DNA from: Paralithodes platypus
Lineage: Eukaryota; Arthropoda; Malacostraca; Decapoda; Lithodidae
Length of the DNA stretch: 64,000 bases
Direction of reading: 5' to 3'
NCBI GenBank assembly: GCA_032716605.1
Contig: CM064480.1
Span: 48,000,466 to 48,064,465, forward strand
Part shown: positions 21,603-31,837 of the stretch, piece by piece
How positions within the stretch are numbered: position 1 is the stretch's first letter
Layout of the letters: each line of letters starts with the position of its first letter
Translations under genes and position numbers: made by a program
Notes under the pieces: generated by a model
The model's input: only the letters and a program-made list of their open reading frames with translations
Told to the model about the DNA's origin: nothing
Database searches by the model: none

Positions 21603-22385
21603 TTACTGAAGGGGCCGGTTTTTGTTTTTGATTCTGAGGTTGTCTAAGGTTGTTTTGATCTCAATTAATTTATGATCTGAGTATGTTGTGTCCGATATGT
21701 TAATGCTGTGTACTAGAGAGTCGCTGTTAATGAAGACCAGGTCTAAGATATTGTTTTCCCGTGTGGGTTCAGCAATATGTTGGGTAAGACTAAAAAAATC
21801 ACAAAGTTCAAAAAGCTCTCTCGTATTAGTATTTGCTTCTCCGGTGTTATTTGCCACTAACTGGTTTTCTAGTTGTCTCCATTTAATGTTTGGTAGGTTA
21901 AAGTCTCCTAGCCATATATTTGGTGTTGGGTTCCCCAGGGTTTCCACTTCTGATTTTATTTTGTTGAGCTGGGTTTTGAATTTTTCTTGGGATGAGTCTG
22001 GAGGCCTGTATGTAACAATAACTGCTAAATTTAGGGATTCTATTTTAACTCCAAGTATTTCCACCACTTCATTACTGTTATTTAGGAATTCAGTACATAT
22101 CAGTGAGTCATGTATGTACAAGGCTACACCTCCATGTGATCTATGCGTTCTGTCCGCCCTATGTAGGTTGTAACCAGGAATCCATACTTCACTATCTTCC
22201 TGATCTTTAATGTGAGTTTCTGTGAGAGCCGCAAATATAGCGTTTCCTTCTTCTAGCAGGCCCCTAATAAATGGTACTTTGTTCGTGGTTCTATTTTTTA
22301 GGCCTTGGATATTTGCAAACAAGATTGGGGAGGGATTGTTTGGAGTACTATGTGTACCTAATAGTCTTCGGGATGTATTGGCCAC
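21603..22385 (-). pseudogene. LINE ORF2, AP-type endonuclease
   Basis: 260 codons covering the endonuclease/exonuclease/phosphatase fold: LFANIQGLKN (N-terminal), LTETHIKD (catalytic Glu), GGVALYIHDSL, VTYRPPDSS, WLGDFNLPNIKW (Asp/Asn) and TYSDHKLIEI (catalytic His). The key residues are present. The frame overlaps the ORF1 stop by 28 nt, and the first codon of the open stretch is GTG, so the initiation site is unclear. A frameshift near 21580-21603 separates it from the RT part. Confidence 0.85.
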
Positions 22386-23515
22386 TCTTGGGAGGCCAGG
22401 AGGTGCTCGAGGTGTTCTATGTGCTCTTCCATCTCCCTCAGTCTCTTCATCTTTATCTGCCCTTTCCCTCCTTGCCTTTTTCCTCTGTCTCGTCCTCGCA
22501 TAGCTAGAGAGTTTTTGGGGCTACCATTCATGTTAGGTCTAGCATATCTCCAAGTCCCTTTAATATGAAAAGCTGGGCATTTCATATTGTAGCAGGTCTT
22601 GTTCTCAAGTGATGTCTTGCAAAGGGATGGGTGGTGGTATTTGCAGGTTTCACCAAATCTACATTTTCCATGACTGGTTATGTTGTTGCAAATTTTGGGA
22701 TGAGCAAATCTACATGAATTCCCATTATATTCGCCCTTTTGACCAAAGTAGCACCTTCTTTCCAGATAATATCTGCACACTGCTGTAGAAAACCCCAGTA
22801 GGTGTGGCTGGGGCTGCAAGGGGTTATGTGGTGAGCTAAGTGTGGTTGTGGGTGATAGTGGGCTTGGTGTATGGGTGGGTGAGGCCTGCAGGGGGGTGGA
22901 GTTACGGGTCGGTTGTAGGTGGGCAGGTGGCAGTGGTGAGGGGGGACACGATGTGGAAGGGGAGCCTGATATGGGGGCTTGTTGCATCCTACGTTCATCT
23001 TGCAAATGTATTTGATCAACAGCAGTAGGGTGGTCAATGGCCATAGATGGGATTAATGTGGGTGTTTACTGGGTCTGGGGAGGTGTGGGGAGATGTGCGG
23101 CAGGGTTTGTGGATATGTAGGGTGCGAAAGGTTGTTGTTCGGCAGGCGATGTGTGTTGATGTGCAGGAGGCAAAGTGAGCATTATCATGGGAAGGTGTGC
23201 GTGTGTGGGTTGTGATATTTGTATGGGCCCTGAGGCCCCAATAGTTCCCCATTTTCTGTGAAAGGTAGCTATGTCTTGGCTATATTTCAGTCTATCTTGT
23301 ACTTCTGTATTTTCTACAGTCTGTATGACTTGCCATGTGATATCGAAACAACTATCGCAGAAATGGAGGTTCTTCCCTCTTGTATTGTACGCCTCATTTA
23401 TTGGTGTCAATCCTATGCAAATCCAGTGGTATGGTTGCTTGCATATCCGACATGCGGTGCCTTTATGCATGTGTATATTCATCTTACAACTCGTACAGTT
23501 GTCTCTGGTAAACAT
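22358..23515 (-). pseudogene. LINE ORF1 with PHD-like finger and three CCCH fingers
   Basis: One reading frame of about 385 codons interrupted by a single TAA at 23066-23068. The amino part has a C4HC3-like pattern (CTSC, CRIC, H-x2-C, CDSC), as in PHD/RING fingers. A Pro/His/Thr-rich linker follows. Then come three CCCH units: C-x7-C-x12-C-x3-H, C-x8-C-x5-C-x3-H and C-x8-C-x4-C-x3-H. The end is basic with a short coiled coil (MEEHIEHLEHLL). ORF1 of LINEs is the RNA-binding chaperone. PHD-like fingers are known in CR1 ORF1s. The CCCH triplet fits RNA binding by inference. Confidence 0.8.
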
Positions 23516-23558
23516 TTTTTTTTTTTTTTTTTTTTTTTTTACCCGCCCTTACATGGGG

Positions 23559-23591
<33 letters not shown>

Positions 23592-23665
23592 GGGGCTTGG
23601 AGGACAAGGAGGTGTTTGTTACGCGGTTTGTGGAGAGTGTGTGTGGGGGGGGGGGGGGGGGGGAG
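23516..23665. repeat. Poly-T, (GA)n and poly-G tracts
   Basis: A T run of about 24, then GAGAGAGA, then G runs at about 23581-23595 and 23646-23663. It directly abuts the ORF1 start on its 5' side. Confidence 0.9.
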
Positions 23666-24369
23666 TGCCACTCGTTATGTTTAAACTTTAAGTAACTTTA
23701 AATAACACTTTCAATAACTATCTTATGAAACAGAATTCTCACTGCCCTAACCACTTTTCCCGTTTTTGGTCGACTGTTTAGCGGAATATACGGCACTCTA
23801 GGAAAATAACGAACTTTCCAGGCTACCTATATATAGTATCTATTTTAATTTTCATATTTAACCTATCAACTTGATTCAACACTGCTCAGGTTCGAATTTT
23901 CACCACATTTGGTTGCGTGGGAGATCTTTCTCTCCAATAACGTCACTACTAACCTGCGATATGGTCGAGAAATAATCTGCACTGATTTAATTTGTTTATA
24001 TATTGTTTTTCTCTGTTTGCTATTATTTACAATATTTGTTTTGTCGGTACCCTTTCCTGTCGAGGTTAAGTTTCGCTTTTGGTAAAATCGTATAGGGGGA
24101 AGGGAGGGGACGTGTCCAGGAGAGCGAGGGGATATATGTGTTTATGGTCTTTGCGGTCACCGAGGTTATTTTGTTTACAGCATACGTCCTGTTCCCAAGC
24201 TAAAAGTTAAAAGTTCCCCTGACTTTAATTCTCTGTATTATACTTTCCTAGTTTATTTACGTGATACACGATGTTCACTATCACTTTTAACTTAGGCTTC
24301 CTATTTTCCCATAGCCCTGTTTGATTTCATAGGACTATATAGCTAACACTTTGCTTTGGGACGTAACTG
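23666..24369. other. Unannotated stretch left of the LTR element
   Basis: AT-rich and without open frames. It ends at ACTG, the putative 4-bp target duplication of the LTR element. Confidence 0.5.
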
Positions 24370-26263
24370 TGTTACGTCCTGGGATATATAAACACTGGGC
24401 TCTTTCTATTGGACTAGGTATGCGGCAACAAGCAACAACGGAAAATGCTAGATCCAACCCTTATCTATAAACCCAGGCAACAAACCACCCTAAACCATTA
24501 AGAGTCCTGCCTGGACAACGAGGTATCCTATGACTCGGTTACAGGGTGCACGCACTATAGACTGCTGATAGTCAAGCAGGCTATATAAAAGATCACACAA
24601 TTAAGTTGACTTAAAGCTTCAAGGAAAAGATAGATAACGGAATTAAATTGCAGAAACAATTTAATAACAAACTAGAAGAAAGTACATTTAACGTTACGTT
24701 AATTAATACAACTAAACACCCCTGCGTGAAAGAAGGTGAAAGCAAACAGTCCTCAAAACATCGTACAGGTAGACAAGATGCGGGTTTCTAAACTGCATGC
24801 GGCTACTGTAGGATCTGATGCTTAGCAAAGAAAGTACGTTACGGATTTAGAGAACTCTTAACTCATCAGCAGGAATAAATACTAGTGATAGGCCATACAG
24901 TGTATAATGGCATAGGTATAATTAAATAAAGGTAGCAACTCGCAACATAACCACATACAGGTGTGCTTCTCACTCTTAGTCAGGCAAGCCTGCTCGGACA
25001 GAGTCTCTAAGCCACACCCTGACTCACAATGCTCACAAAAACGGTAAACTGTGGCACAATAACAAGCATACAGAAATAATAAACCCCTAGCTGTTAATCT
25101 GCCAGGTGGCAGAGATCTAGCCGGAAGGATATAGGCTTCGGATACCCGGGCTGAGCCACCTGCTCTAGCCTAGGGACGTTCCCAAGTCTGTGCGCCAAAT
25201 TACTCTAATTGAAAGGGTGCTCTCTTGAGAGACTCAGATCGCAAGTATCTGACTCTCTCCTGGCGACCCTAAAACAAAAGCAAGACGTGCTAGCGCAGTG
25301 CTGAGTGGACTAGGCAAGGGCCCTCACACAACACAACACTAGACACACAGGGACACAGACAAGAAAATGCCCCCAGACTCCCACGGGTATCCTAGAAAAG
25401 TCGTGCGGGTCCACAGGACTCGCACCAGCAGCCTTTACTTAAAGGATCGCAAAAAGCCTCCCCTCCGGTCTAGCCCCTGCTAACCTGACACAAGAACACA
25501 CTAGCAAGCATGAAACCACCAAATATGAGACAACAAAAAAGCTTCCTAGGTCTCATTAACAATTACGTCTCTGCATAAGGCCCAAAATCCTATCTAGTTA
25601 TCTGAGAGCTCGTCGTTAATACAATAATAGATATAAGGTCTATCTAGGGGATGGGATAATTAAATAGATTGGTGAAGTAGTGGAAGGAAGGTATACAAAG
25701 TAAGAGAGAAAGTTTCTAAGGGGGGTTGAGAGGGATAGATATCAAGGGGGTCCGAAGGGTACGACAGTGAGGTGAGCTCTGAGTCTTGAATCTGTTTGGA
25801 CCCCACCCTAGGCATACAAAATACATCCCAGGCTTGGCAACACTCAACACTGTTGCCTGGTCAAAATCCTCTACCCCGTGCGTGAGTCGAAACTAAGCCT
25901 AACGTTGCAATCAAATGCATATGGCAACGCTTCAGGCTCGTTCCAAGCTGGCAAGAGAAGCAACGTCCCAAGCCGGTCTCTCTCTCCCGCTCGTCTCCTC
26001 CCACCCTCACTAGACTTACATCTTATATATTATAATGAAATAATCAACTATCGAGAATAAAATATATTAAGATGCGTTGGTTAAGAATAAGGGCAGCTTC
26101 AAGCTGTGAAACAACATAAGAATATCCCAGACATTAGTTACGTTGTCGTAGGATATATACTATGGAAAAGCCTGCCGACCGGCTGCCACCAGCCGGTTTC
26201 TAAACGGCTGGGCAGCCGACGCGTGCGCATGCCCGCACGTGGCTACTATGCAGAAGCGTCACA
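24370..26263 (-). repeat. 3' LTR of the Gmr1-like element
   Basis: On the minus strand it starts TGTGACGC and ends CGTAACA, so TG...CA ends. It is nearly identical to 31840-33163 plus 36504-37073. No coding content; the 60-codon open frame at 25878-26060 recurs in both LTRs only because they are copies. Confidence 0.95.
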
Positions 26264-26279
26264 CCTCCCCCAAGATATA
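26264..26279 (-). other. Polypurine tract
   Basis: On the minus strand, CTTGGGGGAGG directly abuts the TGTGACGC start of the 3' LTR, the expected position of the plus-strand primer. Confidence 0.8.
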
Positions 26280-26591
26280 AGACCCTTGACTAAGTTCTTC
26301 ATATCTAACAGAAAGCTTCTCATAGTACCACACACTGTTGCGACACAAGGCACTATATATAAACAAAATAAAGACTGTTGCGCTCCACCGAGCAAGTTCA
26401 ACTAACTAAGCGACAATAAGCGAAAACATTCAACTTAGATACTGCTACAACATCTTATACAAAATTCTACACGTTATAAAAAATAAAGAGTTTTTATAAG
26501 GTTTTTGCTTTTTTTTTGAATTTGTTTTTTTCGGCTGAACTACAGTGACAGCCTATTTTCCTCCACACTCAACCCTCAATCCTGTGGCAGT

Positions 26592-28736
26592 CTAACCAAC
26601 ATCATCCACCCTTGATAGACAATCCGCTATCACGTTATCAGAACCGGCAATATGGCGTATGTCCAGATTATACTCCTGAAGCATGAGTGACCACCTGGTC
26701 AGCCTCATATTCCGGTTATGAAACTGATTCAAGAATTTCAGAGGGTGATGATCGGTATAAACCACTACGACTGGTCCGAAAGCAGGAACATATACATCGA
26801 AGTGCCGGAGCGCCAGCACTATCGCCAGGAGTTCTTTTTCAATTACAGAGTAATTCCTTTGTGCACTATTGAATTTTTTACTGTAAAAACTCACTGGATG
26901 TTCGATACCTTCATCATCTGTCTGTAACAAGACAGCCCCAGCCCCTACGCTACTGGCATCAGTCGCCAGCTGAAAAGGTCTGCTGAAGTCCGGGGCCCTG
27001 AGTATGGGGTGGGTACATAACAGGTGTTTAACCAAGGAAAACGCCTCTGCACACTCAGGAGACCACCGGAACTTCTTGTCCTTAGATAATAAGTCAGTTA
27101 AAGGTGCAAGTACAGTCGAATAGCCTTTGATGAAGCAACGATAATAACCTATCATACCTAGAAACCGCATGATTTGTTTCTTTGTCGCAGGCTGGGGAAA
27201 CTGATCGATGGCTTTGATCTTTGTCTGTGGAGGGCACACCTGACCCATCCCCACCTCGAACCCCAGGTACAAAACTGTGGCTTTGACAAAATCGCACTTA
27301 CCCAGGTTTACCACCAAACCTGCTTCATTCAGTTTATTAAAAAGCTGTCCGATGTGAGCACAGTAACTGTTAAAATCATCGTCGTATATTATGACATCAT
27401 CTAGGTACACCGTACAGTTGGGAATGTCGGCTACAATGTCGTTCATTAATTTCTGAAACGTTGCAGGGGCATTTTTCAGCCCGTATGGCATAACATGGCA
27501 ACGATATGTGGCACCATCCACCACAAACCCACACACCTCTCGCGCTCGCTCAGACAAGGGCACTTGCCAATAACCCTTAACAAGGTCTATCTTGGTGAGG
27601 AACTTGGCTTTTCCTATCTTATCCACACTGTCATCCATGCGAGGGAGAGGGTAGGCATTTGTGGGGGTTAAACCATTCAACCTGCGGAAATCTATACAAA
27701 ACCGCACCTTGCCATCTGGTTTGGGCTGCAGTGTGACTGGGGAAGTCCACCTTACTGCACCCTCAGAAATCAGCCCACGTTTCAGCATATAATCCAGCTC
27801 TTCCCTAAGTGCTGGTAATTTAATAGGGGGAACACGGTATGGCACTGATTTAAAGGGCGGGTGGTCTCCAACATCGACATCGTGCACCGCTTGAGTAGTG
27901 AGGCCAGGATGCTCCGCGAAAACAGCTGGGTTTGAATCAAACAAGTGCTGCACAGCTACACGCTGTTGCTCAGGCAGGTGCAATATCAACTCGTGAGCCA
28001 CTTGTCTAGAATTCCCCGCCCACTGATCCGCGGAAACATGACAATCCCAATTATCCTCCCCCGCAGCTTGACTGTCCCTTCCTCCTTCTCCACCACGATC
28101 GCTGCAGATCAACACCGGGACAGTGAGAGGCTCGGAGGGGCGCGTCACATACTCTTTCATCAGATTTACATGGCAAAGTTGGTTCTTTTTCTTACGATCA
28201 GGAGTAGCTACTAAATAGTCGAGATCAGAAACCTTCCTTACAACCCGATACGGACCAGAATACTTGGCAGACAAGGGGTGTCCCACCAGAGGCAGTAGTA
28301 TCAGTACCTCCTGATCTACTTCAAACTCCCTCAGCTTCACCTTCTGGTCGTATCTGTCCTTCATCTGAGCTTGTGAACTCTTAAGGTTCCGACCTGCTAC
28401 CTCCAAGCTCTTTAGCATTCTCTCACGGCTTTCAACTACATACTTTAGAAGCGAGCATGGCTTTTTGACTCCCTCCCAGATCTCCTTGACTATGTGGAGG
28501 GGCCCCCTGACCCTGTGTCCAAAAACCAACTCGTTCGGGCTAAATCCCAAGCTCTCCCCAGGTACTTCTCTCGCAGCAAATAAAACGTATGGGAGACCTA
28601 GATCCCAGTCCTTCCCATTTTCCATGCAATAACACCGCAACATACTCTTGAGAGTCGAGTGCCACCTTTCCAAAACTCCCTGACTCTCGGGATGGTAGGC
28701 AGATGACACCACAGACACTATCCCATGTTGCTGCAT
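26592..28736 (-). CDS. pol: Pol: integrase carboxyl half, reverse transcriptase, RNase H
   Basis: 714 codons in one frame. Integrase end: AYHPESQGVLERWH (the Glu of the DDE triad), then a GPY-type module (KYSGPYRV). After a linker comes gypsy-type RT: RFCIDFRRLN, FLTKIDLVKGYWQ, MPYGLKNAPATFQ, and YLDDVIIYDDD with the catalytic Asp pair at 27396-27407. RNase H follows: LATDASSVGAGAVL, EKELLAIVLAL, YTDHHPLKFL and DNVIADCLSR. All catalytic motifs look intact here. The frame opens upstream of the first Met, to about 28830, where a frameshift separates it from the integrase core. Confidence 0.93.
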   Translation of the reverse strand: MQQHGIVSVVSSAYHPESQGVLERWHSTLKSMLRCYCMENGKDWDLGLPYVLFAAREVPGESLGFSPNELVFGHRVRGPLHIVKEIWEGVKKPCSLLKYVVESRERMLKSLEVAGRNLKSSQAQMKDRYDQKVKLREFEVDQEVLILLPLVGHPLSAKYSGPYRVVRKVSDLDYLVATPDRKKKNQLCHVNLMKEYVTRPSEPLTVPVLICSDRGGEGGRDSQAAGEDNWDCHVSADQWAGNSRQVAHELILHLPEQQRVAVQHLFDSNPAVFAEHPGLTTQAVHDVDVGDHPPFKSVPYRVPPIKLPALREELDYMLKRGLISEGAVRWTSPVTLQPKPDGKVRFCIDFRRLNGLTPTNAYPLPRMDDSVDKIGKAKFLTKIDLVKGYWQVPLSERAREVCGFVVDGATYRCHVMPYGLKNAPATFQKLMNDIVADIPNCTVYLDDVIIYDDDFNSYCAHIGQLFNKLNEAGLVVNLGKCDFVKATVLYLGFEVGMGQVCPPQTKIKAIDQFPQPATKKQIMRFLGMIGYYRCFIKGYSTVLAPLTDLLSKDKKFRWSPECAEAFSLVKHLLCTHPILRAPDFSRPFQLATDASSVGAGAVLLQTDDEGIEHPVSFYSKKFNSAQRNYSVIEKELLAIVLALRHFDVYVPAFGPVVVVYTDHHPLKFLNQFHNRNMRLTRWSLMLQEYNLDIRHIAGSDNVIADCLSRVDDVG

Positions 28737-30043
28737 GGTCTGCTTAAACAGAGCAGAAGTAAAATTGGATCCCTGATCAGACTGGATCTCCTGAGGGTAG
28801 CCATAACGAGAGAAATAGACAAGTAGGTTTTGACAACAGTCTTAGCCATCCCGTTGCGCATGGGGTAAGCATCTGGATACCGTGTTGCTACATCCATAAC
28901 AGTTAGTAAAAATTTATTGCCGGCACTAGTGGGGGGCAATGGGCCAACCATATCGATAACTACTTTGCTGAAGGGCGGCCCAATGACAGGGATTGGTTGT
29001 AACGGGGCTCTCGGGATGACCTGATTGGGTTTCCCAACAACTTTACAAGTGTGACACTGTGACACCCATGACACGACACTCGCCTTTAACCCAGGCCACC
29101 AGAAAAGCTTGCTCAGAGCTGCCTCCGTCTTACGTGCCCCTAGGTGCCCTGCCAAAGGCACATCATGAGCTAATATCAATAAGCTCTCACGGCACACCCT
29201 CGGTACTACTAACTGGTCCACTAATCCTGACCCGCCATCCCACTTTTTCTTGGGATCCTGATGTCTCCGATACAAGATCCCCTCGGACAAGAAAAAATCA
29301 CCAGGCTGCGCATCCCCATCGCTCTCCAGTTCGATAGCACCACTACCACACGCCCTGACTTCAGGATCTTCCAGCTGCAAGGAACATATATCAGCAGGTG
29401 CGTGATTATCCAAGTTCATCTTAAATAATTTATTTCCACCTCCAATGTCCCGCTGAGCCATCCTTTCCTCACGCTGCGCATAACGATGCTGTCGCAGGGT
29501 CTCTTCCTGCCCTGCACCTGCACTAGCGGTGACAGGCCCCGGGGCCTCTCCAGACTCTAACATAGGTGCCAATAATGAGTCACCAAGAAACACTGCCGGC
29601 TCAAAACTCTCCAATTGACCAACACTTCCCGTTTTCTTGTGACCTTTCCTCCGCGGTTTGATAGACTGAGGTGGTGGCTGCAAGGCTCCGGATGTCTGAG
29701 AACGCGTCACAACACACGCCATGGTTTGTACGCTACACTTCTCAACCCACTCCTGTTCCTCCCTACTAACGTCGGCCGCCTTCTCGGCAACGACTAAGGG
29801 TGAAACCTTAGAAGCAGGCACCGCAAAGTCGTTGCCGAGGAGGAGGTCGACGCCCCCAACAGGGAAGTTCTCTACAATTCCTACATCCAGCTCCTTCGCC
29901 ACACCACCCACCTCCAGCTCCATCCGCACCAGCGGGTAGGACTTCGTAGCATTGATCCCCTGAACTACCACCACCCGAGCAGCGTTCATCGGTCTACCAG
30001 TAAAGTTCTTTAACAAGGTCTGAGAAGCCCCCGTATCACGCAA
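28718..30043 (-). CDS. pol: Pol: aspartic protease and integrase amino half
   Basis: Starts at the retropepsin active site RDTGAS (30023-30040), followed by VDLLLGNDFAVP. A long variable linker comes next, then an integrase zinc-binding region (HDVPLAGHLG, then CHTC) and the first catalytic Asp in VVIDMVGPLPP. Upstream in the same frame is a TGA (30056-30058) where the sister element has a sense codon, so the copy is defective. The frame is lost near 28830; the DQGSNF motif with the second Asp lies in the other frame around 28776. Confidence 0.9.
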   Translation of the reverse strand: MRDTGASQTLLKNFTGRPMNAARVVVVQGINATKSYPLVRMELEVGGVAKELDVGIVENFPVGGVDLLLGNDFAVPASKVSPLVVAEKAADVSREEQEWVEKCSVQTMACVVTRSQTSGALQPPPQSIKPRRKGHKKTGSVGQLESFEPAVFLGDSLLAPMLESGEAPGPVTASAGAGQEETLRQHRYAQREERMAQRDIGGGNKLFKMNLDNHAPADICSLQLEDPEVRACGSGAIELESDGDAQPGDFFLSEGILYRRHQDPKKKWDGGSGLVDQLVVPRVCRESLLILAHDVPLAGHLGARKTEAALSKLFWWPGLKASVVSWVSQCHTCKVVGKPNQVIPRAPLQPIPVIGPPFSKVVIDMVGPLPPTSAGNKFLLTVMDVATRYPDAYPMRNGMAKTVVKTYLSISLVMATLRRSSLIRDPILLLLCLSRPCSNMG

Positions 30044-30256
30044 TAGCTTAACTCCTCACCTTTCGCCAGCCCACCTCACAAAACCATGCCCTCTATGACC
30101 CCCAAAGACGTCGCGGACAGGGTTCGAGCCTTCCGGACTCTTGAACACAGGCTGTGTCCCACCCTCTGACGAACTACCCTTGGCAAACTCAGAAGATATT
30201 GGCGACATCCGTATGCTGCGGGCCAATGACACAACCTTGTTTGGTAGCTTTTTCGG

Positions 30257-30298
30257 ACAAGCATTTGCAAAGTGACCCTCCTTGTGACATGCAAAGCA
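30257..30298 (-). CDS. gag: Gag zinc knuckle (CCHC)
   Basis: The minus strand reads C-F-A-C-H-K-E-G-H-F-A-N-A-C, an exact C-x2-C-x4-H-x4-C nucleocapsid knuckle, between the capsid-like gag frame and protease. It lies in a different frame from the main gag frame, so a frameshift lies between 30500 and 30300. Confidence 0.85.
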
Positions 30299-30495
30299 CT
30301 CTTTACTCTTTGGTTTCCCTTGGGAGTGGGAGGTACCATTAGACTTGTTATACGGGACGGTATTTGGTTTATGTTCAGTTTTATTGTCAGTGCTAGATGG
30401 TTTTGTGTATTTATGTGTATCAAAATTCTTGGGAGGGGGAGGGGTACGATCCTTTGCACCCGACTCACTCCTAGCTGCTGCTCCGCACCCTCGAA

Positions 30496-31626
30496 TTAAT
30501 GACAGTCGGAGTCAGCCATTTCTGCTGCATCCTGGAGAGTTCTAGGATTTGTTTTCTTTATATTTAATGTTAAGTCCCCACCTGTGCACTTGAAGAACTG
30601 CTCCAAGAGAACCAGCTCACTCAACTCCTCAAAAGTAGCTGCCCTCTCAGAACGCAGCCAATGTCGTAGTGCATCAGACAAGTCCCGGGCGTGTTCTAGG
30701 AAGGTACTATCCTTACCCTTAGTAACACCCTGAAACTTCAAGCGGTAAGTTTCTGGTTGTAACTCATAGGCCCGTAGCACAGCCTTCTTTAGCTCATCAT
30801 AAACTACACAGGACTCTAAAGGTAGTGCATCATACGCTTTTAGCCCCTTTCCTAGGAGTCTTGATGAAACTAATGCTGCCCACTTTTCCTGAGGCCACTG
30901 GTGTTCCTGACACTTCTTCTCAAATCGCATAAAAAACTCAGCCACACCTAATTCATCGAACACAGGAACTAGTTTAAGCAGGTGCGACAATGATTGGTCC
31001 CGATGTCTGTTACCTCCCCCAATATTTCGCCCTGTTACCTCCACTCGAGATCTCTCCAGCTCCCTGTCAGCCTGATACCTAGTAGACTCTGCCTGCAGTT
31101 CAGCCTTTCGTATAGCAACCTCAGCCTGCACACTAACCTGTCTTTCGGCGGCCTCAACCTTGGCCATCTCAAGCCGAAACAACAAATCTGGAGTCAACCC
31201 TTGTGGAGGGGAAGGTGTATTTAATGGAGAGGGTCCCTGTGATTGAATTCCACGCTGCCATTGACCATCAACTTGGGGGTATGTACTAAATTCAGGCACC
31301 CTGACGTTTGATATGGGGGTAGAGAGGAGGGGGGGCTGGGGACCGGGGTCCCCAGTCGCCTCTCCACCCAGGTCTCTCCCTTCTAAACCCAATATCAAAG
31401 TCCTCAGCTGATCTTTCCTCATGCCACTTAAACCCTGGTGACCCTGAAGACCTGCCACACACTTTAAGCCATACTTATTCAGCTTCAACACCCTGGCAGC
31501 GGTAAGGGGCACCTCTAAAAATCTTCTAGCACCCTCCTCGCTATCGACTAGCCACTCCACACGTCTTTCTCCCTCCGAGCCCGTATCGTGACCTGACCCA
31601 TCACTGTGTTCTGATGTATTAGACAT
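30496..31626 (-). CDS. gag: Gag polyprotein, capsid part
   Basis: 376 codons from an ATG 198 bp downstream of the PBS. An acidic amino end is followed by a Pro-rich region, an Ala/Glu/Arg-rich helix, and then a capsid-type domain: LLKLVPVFDELGVAEFFMRF, KWAALVSSRLLGKGLKAYD and LKKAVLRAYELQPETYRLKF. The second LTR element in this window (55516-56862) has the same domain at high identity. It encodes the structural shell of the retrotransposon particle. Confidence 0.9.
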   Translation of the reverse strand: MSNTSEHSDGSGHDTGSEGERRVEWLVDSEEGARRFLEVPLTAARVLKLNKYGLKCVAGLQGHQGLSGMRKDQLRTLILGLEGRDLGGEATGDPGPQPPLLSTPISNVRVPEFSTYPQVDGQWQRGIQSQGPSPLNTPSPPQGLTPDLLFRLEMAKVEAAERQVSVQAEVAIRKAELQAESTRYQADRELERSRVEVTGRNIGGGNRHRDQSLSHLLKLVPVFDELGVAEFFMRFEKKCQEHQWPQEKWAALVSSRLLGKGLKAYDALPLESCVVYDELKKAVLRAYELQPETYRLKFQGVTKGKDSTFLEHARDLSDALRHWLRSERAATFEELSELVLLEQFFKCTGGDLTLNIKKTNPRTLQDAAEMADSDCH

Positions 31627-31821
31627 GTTTGTGTACTGCAGTAATTATCACGGTTATAGAATGTGCCTTATCTCCTATGCAAGTATGTATATACTAATGT
31701 TATTTAAAGTCTTTTAATGTGTTATATTGGTTGCTTCAAAACAAAACTATGTCCACTGTATTCCTCTAATCATAAGGAATCTCAAAACAAATGACCACTA
31801 TATTCCTCTGTTCAGTAAATC

Positions 31822-31837
31822 CTACGCAAGGTCGCCA
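31822..31837 (-). other. Primer binding site
   Basis: On the minus strand TGGCGACCTTGCG begins two bases after the LTR end CGTAACA. The other LTR element has the identical 12-mer TGGCGACCTTGC at 55304. TGG pairs with a tRNA CCA end. I cannot name the tRNA. Confidence 0.75.

Larger units (their letters stand above)
19316..23515 (-). mobile_element. CR1/L2-type LINE, nearly full length, inactivated
   Basis: The minus strand carries ORF1 (23515-22358) and ORF2 pieces for endonuclease, RT and a carboxyl domain (22385-19370). A short 3' tail holds two 10-bp repeats (ATCAAAAGGT-type, 19331-19356) and no poly(A). Short tandem repeats at the 3' end instead of poly(A) are typical of the CR1/L2 group. 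One in-frame stop in ORF1 and at least three frameshifts in ORF2 kill it. Upstream of ORF1 lies a T run and GA/G simple sequence. Confidence 0.85.
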
